A stretch of DNA of 64,000 nt from Acidobacteriota bacterium (GTDB taxonomy: Bacteria; Acidobacteriota; Terriglobia; Terriglobales; Acidobacteriaceae). How positions within the stretch are numbered: position 1 is the first letter of the stretch; each line of letters opens with the position of its first letter. The notes below the pieces were generated by a model. That model did no database searches. It saw only the letters and a program-made list of their open reading frames with translations, and was not told the origin of the DNA. The stretch lies in NCBI GenBank assembly GCA_003225555.1, contig QIAM01000001.1, forward strand, positions 1 through 64,000, read 5' to 3'. Below, piece after piece: positions 52,079 to 60,169 of the stretch. The translations under genes and the position numbers were made by a program.

Positions 52079-52414
52079 CTATTTCACTGCTTCAACTACA
52101 ACTGCCGTACCGTAAGCCAGCACCTCGGTGACGCCCTGCATAACTTCAGTGGCGTCGTAGCGCGCACCTACCACGGCATTGGCTCCGAGTTCGCCGGCAT
52201 GCTGCAACATCAGGTCAAAGGCTTCCTGCCTGGTCTTCTCGCACAAGTTGGTCAGCAGCGTGATGTTGCCCCCGACCAGCGTCTGTAATCCCGCGCCGAT
52301 CGTGCCAAAGATCGAACGTGAGCGCACCACAATTCCCCGGACCACTCCCAGCGTCCGCGTAACCCGATAACCAGCCAGTTCGAACTGCGTGGTCACCATC
52401 GTATGCTGCACCAT
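52079..52414 (-). CDS. YbjQ/UPF0145-family protein
   Basis: A 111 aa protein with the UPF0145 pattern: [77 protein letters not shown]. YbjQ-like proteins assemble as pentamers, and the fold has been called heavy-metal-binding; function not established. ATG 52414 has GGAGG eleven bases upstream and was preferred over a longer frame. Confidence 0.9.
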   Translation of the reverse strand: MVQHTMVTTQFELAGYRVTRTLGVVRGIVVRSRSIFGTIGAGLQTLVGGNITLLTNLCEKTRQEAFDLMLQHAGELGANAVVGARYDATEVMQGVTEVLAYGTAVVVEAVK

Positions 52415-52580
52415 AGCCCTAAGTTCCTCCCCATGCGTGGCCGATTGCCATGACAAGTTTTCGCAGGAATGCAGGCGCGGGGCCGGCCCCGCGCTACGAG
52501 CAGCTAACTATAACGCCTTGACGAGACATCCGAGCAGTATTTCGCAGGCTACTGCGGACCTCTGCCCCTTGCGAGTCCCG

Positions 52581-52637
52581 ACGTGAATTCTGAGGTCCGA
52601 AGTCTGAAGTCCAAGGTCTGCGGTCCGAGGTCCGTAC
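52581..52637. repeat. Low-complexity ggtccgaagtc-type tandem repeat
   Basis: Repeats of gaggtccgaagtctgaagtc and ggtctgcggtccgaggtc. The end of the CPXCG gene starts directly after it. Confidence 0.55.
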
Positions 52638-52817
52638 CTACTCCAGTTCGGCCGTGATGAAGAACTCGTCCGCCGAGGCATCGTACTGAGCACGCAGCAC
52701 ATTCGGCTTGCAGCAGACCTGGCAGTCTTCCACGTAGCTCAGCCGACCTCCCGCGGACGGGTCGACAGTTGTGGCGTTCCACTCCCCGCATCCTGCACAT
52801 TGGAAACCTGCTTCCAT
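52638..52817 (-). CDS. CPXCG-motif cysteine-rich protein
   Basis: A 59 aa protein MEAGFQCAGCGEWNATTVDP then SAGGRLSYVEDCQVCCKPNV. Cys pairs C-x2-C and C-x2-C bind one metal, as in the family of small CPxCG proteins. The central QxYxEDCxVCC motif is present (YVEDCQVCC). Start 52817 was taken because the domain begins right there. Function unknown; common in proteobacteria and acidobacteria. Confidence 0.9.
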   Translation of the reverse strand: MEAGFQCAGCGEWNATTVDPSAGGRLSYVEDCQVCCKPNVLRAQYDASADEFFITAELE

Positions 52818-53230
52818 GACGGAATTATCTCTGATGCGGCCCCCGGCCTGCCAAAAAGTCCATGGCAGCACATTTCCTGGACAAAACCGGCAGGATGGTG
52901 TCCGAGTTTATATCTTTTAGCTAATCTTACGTTATGATTCGATTTAAAGGGCGTCATTCGCTGCGGACGGAGGAAACCATGCCGGAACCTCTCCGAGTCG
53001 CTACACGGGGTCGCCGGGCCCTTAGCGTGAGTTTTATGGGGGTACGGCAAGCGGAAATCTGCCTGGGTTCCGGCTGGTTCGGCGCGCAGGGGTGGATTAG
53101 CTTATAGTTTTCAACCGCTTGTACCGAAAGCCAACGGCTTACGGCGTATTTCAACAACTTAGCCCGCCCACGGGTTCGCCGCCGCACTCCCCTATAATAT
53201 CCCGACCCTATTTCTCGACCAGGAGCACTA
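52818..53230. other. 413-bp region upstream of the M24 peptidase
   Basis: Contains one possible small frame (52979-53107) and, near the peptidase, a TATAAT (about 53193-53198) that may be the -10 box. AT-rich sequence at 52901-52945 (tttatatcttttagctaat) is a possible second promoter. Nothing else was seen. Confidence 0.5.
52979..53107 (+). CDS. Possible small protein (42 aa)
   Basis: ATG 52979 is preceded by GGAGGAAA at good spacing. The product reads MPEPLRVATRGRRALSVSFM and ends ICLGSGWFGAQGWISL. It is basic at the start and hydrophobic at the end. Nothing recognisable; the good ribosome site is the main reason to list it. Confidence 0.25.
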   Translation: MPEPLRVATRGRRALSVSFMGVRQAEICLGSGWFGAQGWISL

Positions 53231-54532
53231 ATGATCTCGCGGCGACGTTTCCTCGAAGTCGGTGGTGTAACGGCGGGAACCTCTCTGGCGCTGAATCCTC
53301 TGTTGGCTTCCACGCGTGCCCAGAGGAACGATGACTCTTCCCTGCCCCCTTCTCTGGCGCGATTGAAATCGCGCAAGGGAGAAGCTTCGCCCATCACGTG
53401 CGAAGAACGCAACGAGCGCCAGGAGCGCGCCCGAAAGTTGATGAGCGAGAACTCGCTTGACGCGATATTGCTCATGGAAGGTACGTCGCTGAAATACTTC
53501 ACCGGCATCCGCTGGTGGGGAGGCGAGCGCCTCTTCGCGTTTGTGCTGCCCGCCAAGGGCGCGGCGTTCTACGTCTGTCCGGCATTCGAAGAGGGACGCG
53601 CGCGCGAACAGATCGCTAACGCTCCCGAGGGCGAGCGCCCCGAGGTGCGCGTGTGGCAGGAAGATGAGAGCCCTTACCAGCTCATCGCCGGAGGACTCAG
53701 AGAATGCGGGCTAACAACGGGCAAGCTGGGGATCGAAGAGACAGTGCGCTTCGTCTTTGCTGAAGGCATTGTCAAGGTTGCACCGCAAGTCCATGTCGCG
53801 AGCGCGACTCCGGTGACTGCCGGATGTCGCCTGATCAAGAGTCCGCACGAGATCGCGCTGATGCGACTGGCGGCGCATGTCACTCTCGCGGCCTACGGGG
53901 CGGTTTATCAGGCGCTGCATCCGGGAATGACTCGGCAGGATGCCGGGAATCTAATCGACGCAGCCTACCGCCAGCAGGGGTTTCCCGGGGAAGCCAGCAT
54001 CGAAGTCGATGAATACACGGCCTTTCCCCACGGGTCCGCTACACTGCAGGTGTTGCGCGAAGATTCGATCGTCATGATCGACGACGGCTGCACCGTGGAG
54101 GGATATCAATCCGACATCACGCGGACATTTGTGCTCGGCAAGGCCTCCGACAAGATGAAGCATGTTTTCGACATCGTGCACCGGGCACAGTCGGCAGCGC
54201 TTGCCGCAGCGCGCCCAGGAATCGAAGCGGGCTCCGTCGATACCGCCGCGCGCAAAGTGATCACCGATGCCGGTTACGGTCCCGACTACAAGTACTTCCC
54301 CCACCGCGTGGGCCACGGCATGGGCATGGATGGACATGAGTGGCCGTACCTGGTTCGCGGCAACACGTTGAAGCTGCAGCCCCACATGACCTTCAGCGAC
54401 GAGCCGGGGATTTACATTCGCGGCGAATTCGGCATTCGCCTCGAAGACGACATGCGCATCACGGAAAACGGCGCGGAACTGTTCACGCCGCAGAGTCCTT
54501 CGCTTGAGGAGCCCTTCGGGAAAGTGGCTTGA
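53231..54532 (+). CDS. Tat-exported M24 metallopeptidase (Xaa-Pro peptidase type)
   Basis: A 433 aa protein. It has a twin-arginine signal, ISRRRFLEVGGVTAGTSLAL, then an N-terminal creatinase-like domain and the M24 pita-bread domain. Metal ligands are visible: VMIDDGCTVEGYQSDITRTF (two Asp), HRVGHGMGMDGHEWPYL (His), FSDEPGIYI (Glu) and FGIRLEDDM (Glu). It should remove an N-terminal residue preceding proline, outside the cytoplasm. Folded metalloenzymes need Tat export. It stands alone. Confidence 0.93.
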   Translation: MISRRRFLEVGGVTAGTSLALNPLLASTRAQRNDDSSLPPSLARLKSRKGEASPITCEERNERQERARKLMSENSLDAILLMEGTSLKYFTGIRWWGGERLFAFVLPAKGAAFYVCPAFEEGRAREQIANAPEGERPEVRVWQEDESPYQLIAGGLRECGLTTGKLGIEETVRFVFAEGIVKVAPQVHVASATPVTAGCRLIKSPHEIALMRLAAHVTLAAYGAVYQALHPGMTRQDAGNLIDAAYRQQGFPGEASIEVDEYTAFPHGSATLQVLREDSIVMIDDGCTVEGYQSDITRTFVLGKASDKMKHVFDIVHRAQSAALAAARPGIEAGSVDTAARKVITDAGYGPDYKYFPHRVGHGMGMDGHEWPYLVRGNTLKLQPHMTFSDEPGIYIRGEFGIRLEDDMRITENGAELFTPQSPSLEEPFGKVA

Positions 54533-54533
54533 T

Positions 54534-54690
54534 CAGTTTGCTGAAAAACACTTCGCACAAGGATGTCACCTCAGTGGCTAAAAGCAAGACTGATTTTGTG
54601 GCACTTACGGCGCGGCTGAAGCCGCGCCCTTTCAAAACGGAACAGTAATCGAGCTTTTCAGCAAACTGTTCAGCCACTGAGGTCACGCCG
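54534..54690. repeat. Dispersed inverted repeat, family D
   Basis: Left arm CAGTTTGCTGAAAA pairs perfectly with TTTTCAGCAAACTG at the right. Between and beside them tcacctcagtggct (left) matches agccactgaggtca (right) on the opposite strand. A central hairpin ggcgcggctgaagccgcgcc is present. A related copy is at 57848-57928. Confidence 0.65.
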
Positions 54691-54720
54691 GCAAAAAAAG
54701 AGCCGAGTCTTTGCTCGGCC

Positions 54721-54746
54721 GGACAGCCGAGGGCGGCTGTCCCCAC
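54721..54746. repeat. Dispersed hairpin repeat, family G (copy 4, inverted)
   Basis: Exact reverse complement of the 26-bp unit at 47590-47615. Confidence 0.75.
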
Positions 54747-54785
54747 ATAATTTCCTGCTGTTCCTACATAGCGCCGTTACTTCAA

Positions 54786-55667
54786 CTACCAGCGCAGTTT
54801 GCTCAGATACTCGTAGCTCGTCTTGATGCTCTCGAGCGGAACCTTGGGGTGGTCGTGTTCGACGATGTAATGCTTGATGCCGGCCTTGTCGGATTGCGCG
54901 AAGATGCGCTTCCAGTCGACGATGCCGCTGCCGACTTCGGTCAAGTCCACAGTGTCTCCAAAGTTCTGCGGGCCACCGGTTGTGATCTTGGGGAGGGTCT
55001 TGACGTCTTTGACGTGGACCAGCGGGAACCGACCGGGGTAACGATCAAAATACTTCAGCGGATCGGCGCCAGCCACCGTGATCCAGCAGAGGTCGAGTTC
55101 CATCTTGACCAGGTTCTTATCGCACAACTTCAGCAGCGTGTCGTAAGGAAGCTTGCCGTTTTCGGGGAGAAATTCGAACCAGTGATTGTGGTAGGCGAAC
55201 TGGATGCCGGCTTTCTTGCTCTCCTCGCCGGCGCGATTGAAGGTGTCGGCGGCGCGTTTCCAGTCGTCGTCGGTCTTGCGGAGTTCTTCGGGAATCCAGG
55301 GATTCACGATGCAGCTCTGACCAATGACTTTCGCCGATTCGAGCTGCGCGGGCCACTTGTCGGGCGCGAGCAGGCCGTATTCCACGTGGCAGGAGGGCGA
55401 GGTCAAGCCGTTCTTGTCGAGCGTGGCGCGGACTTGCTGCGGGGTGTGGTCGAAGTACCCGGCGAACTCGACTTCCATGTAGCCGACTTGCGCAACCTTG
55501 GCGATGGTGCCATCGAAGTCGGATTTCATCAGGTCGCGGACGGTGTAGAGCTGCACTCCGATCTTGTCGATCTTGTGCTCGCCGGCGGCCCAGCTGAATT
55601 TGTTGGCGAGAAGCGTGGCGGCGGTGACGGTGGTGGCGGTTTCCAGAAAAGTGCGGCGATTCATCAT
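54786..55667 (-). CDS. Tat-exported sugar phosphate isomerase/epimerase-like TIM barrel
   Basis: A 293 aa xylose isomerase-like barrel. Signal MNRRTFLETATTVTAATLLA has the twin-arginine pattern. Core segments are KIGVQLYTVRDLMKSDFDGT, VGYMEVEFAGYFDHTPQQVR, FAYHNHWFEF, MELDLCWITVAGADPLKYFD and HVKDVKTLP, with metal ligand-like Glu, His and Asp. GGAGGAAGC precedes ATG 55667. Similar Tat-exported proteins in acidobacteria act on sugars or inositols; the substrate here is unknown. Confidence 0.88.
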   Translation of the reverse strand: MMNRRTFLETATTVTAATLLANKFSWAAGEHKIDKIGVQLYTVRDLMKSDFDGTIAKVAQVGYMEVEFAGYFDHTPQQVRATLDKNGLTSPSCHVEYGLLAPDKWPAQLESAKVIGQSCIVNPWIPEELRKTDDDWKRAADTFNRAGEESKKAGIQFAYHNHWFEFLPENGKLPYDTLLKLCDKNLVKMELDLCWITVAGADPLKYFDRYPGRFPLVHVKDVKTLPKITTGGPQNFGDTVDLTEVGSGIVDWKRIFAQSDKAGIKHYIVEHDHPKVPLESIKTSYEYLSKLRW

Positions 55668-55822
55668 GATGCTTCCTCCGAGGGCGGACACAACCCGCAA
55701 AGAATTATACGCAGGAATATCCTCGAGCGCAGCAGCAGTATCGATTTTCTACAGCCTCGCGTGGTCGACGCTCAACCGCACCCGTCGACTCCGCGATCAC
55801 ACGAGTGTTAGGCGAGGCGCTA

Positions 55823-56374
55823 TTACGAGGAAACGACTCGCAGGTTATTGGTCACCGAGAAAATCCCGGGGACGCTGTTGGCGCGGATGTTGACCAGGTT
55901 CTTATCCGCTTCGCTGTCGACCACGCCCTCGAGGGTGACGTGCCCGTTCTTTACGATGATGCGAATGGGCTTCTGCACCCCGAGAGCATACTTCTGCAAG
56001 GGCTCGTATCCGTAGATGGCGCGGAACAGCTGAACGCGCAACCGGTCATCCATGGGGGATGGAGGAAGGACTTCGATCTTGTTGTCGACGTGCTCGACGC
56101 CTTCGATGTGTTTCACGACATTTTCGGCATCCGACTTCAGCGACGGCCGTACGACCTGGCCCATCAGAGTGACGTTATAGCCATCCACTTTGTAGGCGAT
56201 GTTGTCGAAGACTCCGAAATACGGGAGCATGAGCAATTCGTGGCGGACTTCGCGTTCAATACGCTCCTGAGAACGCGCTGACGGCTGATCGCGTTGTGCC
56301 GGGGCGTTCTGAGAAATTGCTGCCGCGGTCAGCATGGCGAGACTGATAGCAACTGCCAGCGAGCGGTGCTTCAT
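55823..56374 (-). CDS. Exported protein with two BON domains
   Basis: A 183 aa protein. A signal peptide (LAVAISLAMLTAAAISQNAP) is followed by a first BON domain (VRHELLMLPYFGVFDNIAYK, VTLMGQVVRPSLKSDAENVV) and a second (IRIIVKNGHVTLEGVVDSEA, LVNIRANSVPGIFSVTNNLR). BON domains bind phospholipid membranes, as in OsmY. The ribosome site AAGGAGAG precedes ATG 56374. Probably a periplasmic stress protein. Single gene, or co-transcribed with the one at 57007. Confidence 0.92.
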   Translation of the reverse strand: MKHRSLAVAISLAMLTAAAISQNAPAQRDQPSARSQERIEREVRHELLMLPYFGVFDNIAYKVDGYNVTLMGQVVRPSLKSDAENVVKHIEGVEHVDNKIEVLPPSPMDDRLRVQLFRAIYGYEPLQKYALGVQKPIRIIVKNGHVTLEGVVDSEADKNLVNIRANSVPGIFSVTNNLRVVSS

Positions 56375-56518
56375 GGTGTCTCTCCTTACAGTATTTTCCC
56401 AATAGAAAAAAATCTGCTGCGAGCCCGGGGATTCGATACGACTTAAGGCGCAGGAGTTGCCGCAGGAATAGATTTGGCGGCTGTTGGCGCCTTCGCCCTC
56501 GGTTTAGGACAACCGTGT

Positions 56519-57007
56519 TTACGACAACAGTTCGATGCTCTTGACGTGAATGATGCCGGTGGTCCGGTCCAGCGTACCCATCACCTTCACGTGTTTGTTC
56601 TCGTACTGCTTGGCGCGATCCTGGTCGTCGAGTTGATAAGCCAGATTGTCGGCGGTCTCAAGCACGTACTTGTTGCCAATCTTGACCACGGTTCCGCTAA
56701 TGCTTTGCGCGGTCGATTGCTGGCTGTCGGGTTCGGGCTGGGTCTGCCGCGCAGGCTTGTCCTGTTCAGGCTGGGTGGCAGAGGATTGCGGCGGCTCGGC
56801 GCGGCCGTCGGGCGGAGGCAGCGGTTCCGGCTTCTGGGGGACGGGCTGGGGCTTTTGCAATTCGGACCAGGCAATCAGTTGTGGTCCAAGGATTCCCTCA
56901 TTCTGTCCAGAAGCGGGCTTGGCCGGGGACTGTTGCGCGAAGGCGGCGCCGGCGAGGCAAAAAGGCGCTGCAATCAACGTGGTCCATGTCCTTAACGCAC
57001 GAGTCAT
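56519..57007 (-). CDS. Exported protein with C-terminal small beta domain (DUF5818-like)
   Basis: A 162 aa protein. The signal peptide is RTWTTLIAAPFCLAGAAFAQ. A long Pro/Gln-rich linker (about 35-100) precedes an OB-like domain: SISGTVVKIGNKYVLETADN, LAYQLDDQDRAKQYENKHVK, VMGTLDRTTGIIHVKSIELL. This resembles DUF5818 domains that are frequent in acidobacterial secreted proteins. ATG 57007 follows GGAGGTG. Function unknown. Confidence 0.75.
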   Translation of the reverse strand: MTRALRTWTTLIAAPFCLAGAAFAQQSPAKPASGQNEGILGPQLIAWSELQKPQPVPQKPEPLPPPDGRAEPPQSSATQPEQDKPARQTQPEPDSQQSTAQSISGTVVKIGNKYVLETADNLAYQLDDQDRAKQYENKHVKVMGTLDRTTGIIHVKSIELLS

Positions 57008-57287
57008 AGGGCACCTCCAGCCAGCGACATGACGAAGGAGCGCCCTTGCGGCGGGGCAGTTTGGATGACACGCCCCCATCCATACTTTTCCTTTTAACAC
57101 TGCGGGGGAGTAAATGGGCTCCAGCGAATGCCGGAGAACGCGGCTACAGGGTTTGCTGTATGAGCTTTCGGTCTGCGGGCGACGGTGCGCCGCACTGCCA
57201 CGCCGGCAGCGGAGGTCAGCTCAGCCGGCGTGGCGGCGACGGGGGAAGGGCCACACTTGCTAAAAACACGACAGGTTCTGCCAAGGC

Positions 57288-57696
57288 TCAGGCGGTCACG
57301 TTGATGCCGGTAATCTGTACCGGGCCAGAACCCTTCACCGGAGGCATGGGCTCGTGCCCTGGTCCGGGTACTGCCGGCAGGGGAGTGGGGCCCGGGTGAT
57401 GGAAGGTATTGACCAGGGCATGCAGCGCCAGTTCGGCGCCTTGCAGGTTCCTGGCTTGGAGAGCATTTCCGATGGCGGCGAAAGCCTGCTGGCGGTCGGC
57501 GCGGAGAAATGGATCCGGACTGTGGAATGGACCCTTCTGGCCCAGATCGACCACAGGCCTGGAAAGCCTGCTGAGCACTGGCCAGATCGCCGGACTGCAG
57601 TGCTTGCCGCAGTTGCAGCATGTCGGCGGTACGGTGGTGAAAGCATGTCTGTAGCAGCTGAGGCGGCAAGCTCTGCGAAATCGCGGTCCTGGACAT
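57288..57696 (-). pseudogene. Repeat-helix hypothetical protein with a frameshift
   Basis: ATG 57696 (AGGAG upstream) gives MSRTAISQSLPPQLLQTCFH, then QLRQALQSGDLASAQQAFQA, a pattern of helical repeats with QALQSGDLxxAQQAF common in acidobacterial small proteins. Near 57560 the frame must shift by one to continue with VVDLGQKGPFHSPDPF and a second copy of the repeat, IGNALQARNLQGAELALHAL, ending GSGPVQITGINVTA at 57288. One extra base (in gcctgtggtc) explains it. Either a decayed gene or a sequence error. Function unknown. Confidence 0.65.
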
Positions 57697-58065
57697 GAGC
57701 GTCTCCTGATGAAATTCGGCGTTTACAAGAACCGTGCAGAAGTCCTTGCAATACGATGTCCTGATCGGCAGGAACCAGAGAAACTTTAGGGTCCCACGCG
57801 CTGGGTAGCAGGGGACTGATGAGGAACTCCCTTTTGCAACAGATGTCACCTCAGCGGCTAAATCGCTTGCTGAAGAACTCACTTCGCAGACCGGAATCGA
57901 CCTCGGGGACTGAACAGTTTGCTGAGAAACTCCGTCCAGGTAACTCTTGGGCTAAAGCCATGACAAAAAACCAGCCAATGAGTCCATCGATACAGTTTCA
58001 ACAATGGACAGTCCTTCAATTGGGAGGTCAGATTGTGGGCAGAGAGTCGCGGAGTCTGCAAAGAC
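57697..58065. other. Repeat-bearing gap before the TlpA gene
   Basis: The 369 bp carry one family D copy (57848-57928) and otherwise no frame with convincing content. No obvious terminator for the metal operon could be picked out. Confidence 0.5.
57848..57928. repeat. Dispersed repeat, family D (second copy)
   Basis: tcacctcagcggctaaat with cttgctgaagaactcacttcg and actgaacagtttgctgag correspond to parts of 54534-54690. Confidence 0.55.
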
Positions 58066-58596
58066 TTAAAGAAGCGGCTTTAGGGCAGACTCCACGTTAT
58101 CCGTGTACTCAAACCCAATGACTTTCATCCGCAGTATGCCTCGGCGGTCGTAGAGCATGGTCGTCGGCAATCCTTCGATGTCCCCAAACTTCTGATTCAC
58201 CTCGTGAGTCGCGACCGCCAGCGGATAATGGACTCCGATCTTCCTTGCAAACTGAACCGGGTCTTCCGTGTCCATCATCACGTCGGACTTGAATCCGATT
58301 ACTACAAACCCGCGAGAGCCGTAGCGGTCTGCGAGCTTCTGGTAGCCCGGCATCTCTTTTTTGCACGGTTGGCACCACGTAGCCCAGAAGTCGGCAAGCA
58401 CAACCTTCCCGCGAAGGTCACTTGAGGACAGCAGGTGTCCTTGCAAATCCTTGACTGAGAAATCAGGCAATCGTGAACCAATTTCACCTGCTGTGATTGC
58501 GGGTTTCTGGGGCGGAGTAGGACTCACCGGATGTTGACTACACCCGGCGAACCCCACCACGGCGAAGCTCAAGAACAACAAGCATGGTCTCAGCAT
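58066..58596 (-). CDS. TlpA/ResA-like thioredoxin lipoprotein
   Basis: A 176 aa thiol-disulfide oxidoreductase facing the periplasm. Signal LRPCLLFLSFAVVGFAGCSQ ends in a lipobox (FAGC), so it is likely lipid-anchored. The thioredoxin fold has DFWATWCQPCKKEMPGYQKL with active site CQPC, and the cis-proline in IEGLPTTMLYDRRG. ATG 58596 touches the stop of the HMA selenoprotein gene. It could keep that protein's metal site reduced. Fourth gene of the operon. Confidence 0.92.
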   Translation of the reverse strand: MLRPCLLFLSFAVVGFAGCSQHPVSPTPPQKPAITAGEIGSRLPDFSVKDLQGHLLSSSDLRGKVVLADFWATWCQPCKKEMPGYQKLADRYGSRGFVVIGFKSDVMMDTEDPVQFARKIGVHYPLAVATHEVNQKFGDIEGLPTTMLYDRRGILRMKVIGFEYTDNVESALKPLL

Positions 58597-59124
58597 CTAT
58601 TCCTTCTTCTGCACTTCGAGAATCAACAACTTCAGGGGAGCCGAAGTGTCTCCTTTCTTTTTCCCTGCGGGCTTCTTGTACAACTGTCCGCGAACCGTGA
58701 CCTGGGTGGGCGAATCCACAAACGGTTCAAGTTCCTTCGATAATTCATTGGGGGCAAGCACGAAGGACCGGTTCGGTGCAACTTGAATGGCAAGACTGCC
58801 CGAAGAGTCCTTCACTATTTTTCCGCGTGCGGTCATTTCCAATTCGGCTACGCTGACACCGCTGTCGTATGTCGCCTTGAGAAGTTGAGCAGGGTCAATC
58901 TGCCCATCCTCCTTGGGGGTGACATCGACTTTTCCATCAATCAAGCTCACTTCTACGGTTTGAACGCCAGCCTGGCGTCCTAGGTGTTTTTTCACACCAT
59001 AGGCTCAAAAGTTTCACGTCATGCCTTCGACGCGCATTTCAATGCGCTTGATTTGTGCTTGAGCCACAGGCACAACGACCATCGAACCGAGCAGAACAAG
59101 TAGCGCGACTCTTTTCGTATTCAT
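58597..59124 (-). CDS. Predicted selenoprotein: exported HMA-domain protein with U-x-x-U metal site
   Basis: Reads as 175 aa if two TGA codons are decoded as selenocysteine. ATG 59124 has AAGGAGG four bases upstream. Signal peptide MNTKRVALLVLLGSMVVVPV ends near residue 23. The HMA domain then reads IKRIEMRVEGMT-U-NF-U-A, then YGVKKHLGRQAGVQTVEVSL and IDGKVDVTPKED. In homologues both U positions are the cysteines of GMTCxxC. TGA codons lie at 59014-59016 (residue 37) and 59005-59007 (residue 40). The frame continues cleanly to TAG at 58597, with a C-terminal beta domain (residues about 90-175). Without recoding, translation would stop after 36 residues. SelA/SelB/SelC genes are not in view. 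Confidence 0.8.
58979..59003 (-). promoter_or_regulatory. Putative bacterial SECIS stem-loop
   Basis: On the minus strand CCTA, bulged T, GGTGT, loop GAAAAA, ACACC, TAGG form a nine-pair stem with one bulged U and an apical loop starting with G. Bacterial SECIS elements recognised by SelB have a small apical loop with G in its first positions and often a bulged U in the upper stem. The loop starts 20 bases after the first TGA and 11 after the second. The first distance is in the usual range; the second is short. Confidence 0.65.
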
Positions 59125-59137
59125 CGTACCTCCTTTC

Positions 59138-60109
59138 CTAAAAGTGAACCCGGAACTGCTGTGTGATTCCAAAGCTGATGTGACGCCGCGCGGGCATGAA
59201 AAGTGCGCCCGTGGAATGAGCAACATCCCAATCCATTCCAAGCCAAACATGCATTCCGGGGCGCACGCCCACATAGGTCGTAACTCCGGCCAGCAACAAG
59301 TTGCCGCCGCTCCCGCCCTGAGTGACGCCCACGACACGATCATTCTGAGTGTGCAGCCAAGTCAGCACGGGGCCGATGAACCATTCCCGGGCTCCGTTCT
59401 TAGACTCGTAGGGTCGGTACGACAGCCAGAAACGTGATTCGATATCGCTGCCGAGCCGGGTCTCCTGTGTCCCCTGTGAGCGCAAGAGTGAATGGAAATC
59501 CTCATCCGCGACCAGACGCTTGAGGTTGAAGACCCCTGTGTAAGTCCAATTTGCTGCCAGGAAGAGATCGGTCGAGCCGGAACCGGGCTGCAAGCTGGCG
59601 GGGAGCAGGATTCCATTGTCATCTGTTAAGCCTGTACGGCCTGTTGGAACTTTTGGCCCGACGGTGACGGAGGCCTGCGTTGTCCCTCGTCGTGAATCTC
59701 GCCGATAGAAACGGTATTTTACGAGCACCATGGCGTCGCCCAGACCTGCTCCTCCAACGGTCGGTGTGCCCACCTCTTCAAAGTGATTCGTGACGATCGG
59801 AACCAGAATCGTCAAATCGAAATTGCGATAGAAACCCCACGTGAAATTGAAGTCACTCTCGTGTGCAAACGTGGGCCGGGCTGTCGCCGGAATGTTTGCT
59901 GACGATTCCGGCATCAGGCCGCGTGTGGTGAAGATCGAGTTATAGGAAATGAGTCCTCCACCGGGAAACAACGGCGGTGCTGTTTCGGGCGCAGGACCTT
60001 GCGCTCTCATTGTTGAAACACAAAGCAACACGATCAACGATAGCGATGCCCACTTTCCGCGACCATCGCGGAATGCTCTTGGTAGTCTCACAGCTTTCTC
60101 CTCCAGCAA
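59138..60109 (-). CDS. Exported beta-barrel-like protein of a metal operon
   Basis: A 323 aa protein. After a basic start comes a signal peptide (WASLSLIVLLCVSTMRAQGP). The rest alternates polar and hydrophobic residues in strands: NFTWGFYRNFDLTILVPIVT, GLGDAMVLVKYRFYRRDS, TQASVTVGPKVPTGRTGLTD, and it ends RRHISFGITQQFRVHF with a terminal Phe typical of outer membrane barrels. It looks like the transporter-type barrels grouped with phenol-degradation MetA proteins. Second gene of the operon; 13 bp separate it from the selenoprotein. Confidence 0.75.
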   Translation of the reverse strand: MLEEKAVRLPRAFRDGRGKWASLSLIVLLCVSTMRAQGPAPETAPPLFPGGGLISYNSIFTTRGLMPESSANIPATARPTFAHESDFNFTWGFYRNFDLTILVPIVTNHFEEVGTPTVGGAGLGDAMVLVKYRFYRRDSRRGTTQASVTVGPKVPTGRTGLTDDNGILLPASLQPGSGSTDLFLAANWTYTGVFNLKRLVADEDFHSLLRSQGTQETRLGSDIESRFWLSYRPYESKNGAREWFIGPVLTWLHTQNDRVVGVTQGGSGGNLLLAGVTTYVGVRPGMHVWLGMDWDVAHSTGALFMPARRHISFGITQQFRVHF

Positions 60110-60169
60110 AGATGGGATTCCCCGGGCACACGTTTCCGTGAAGCCGGGAAGAGCCGACTGGAGGTCAGA

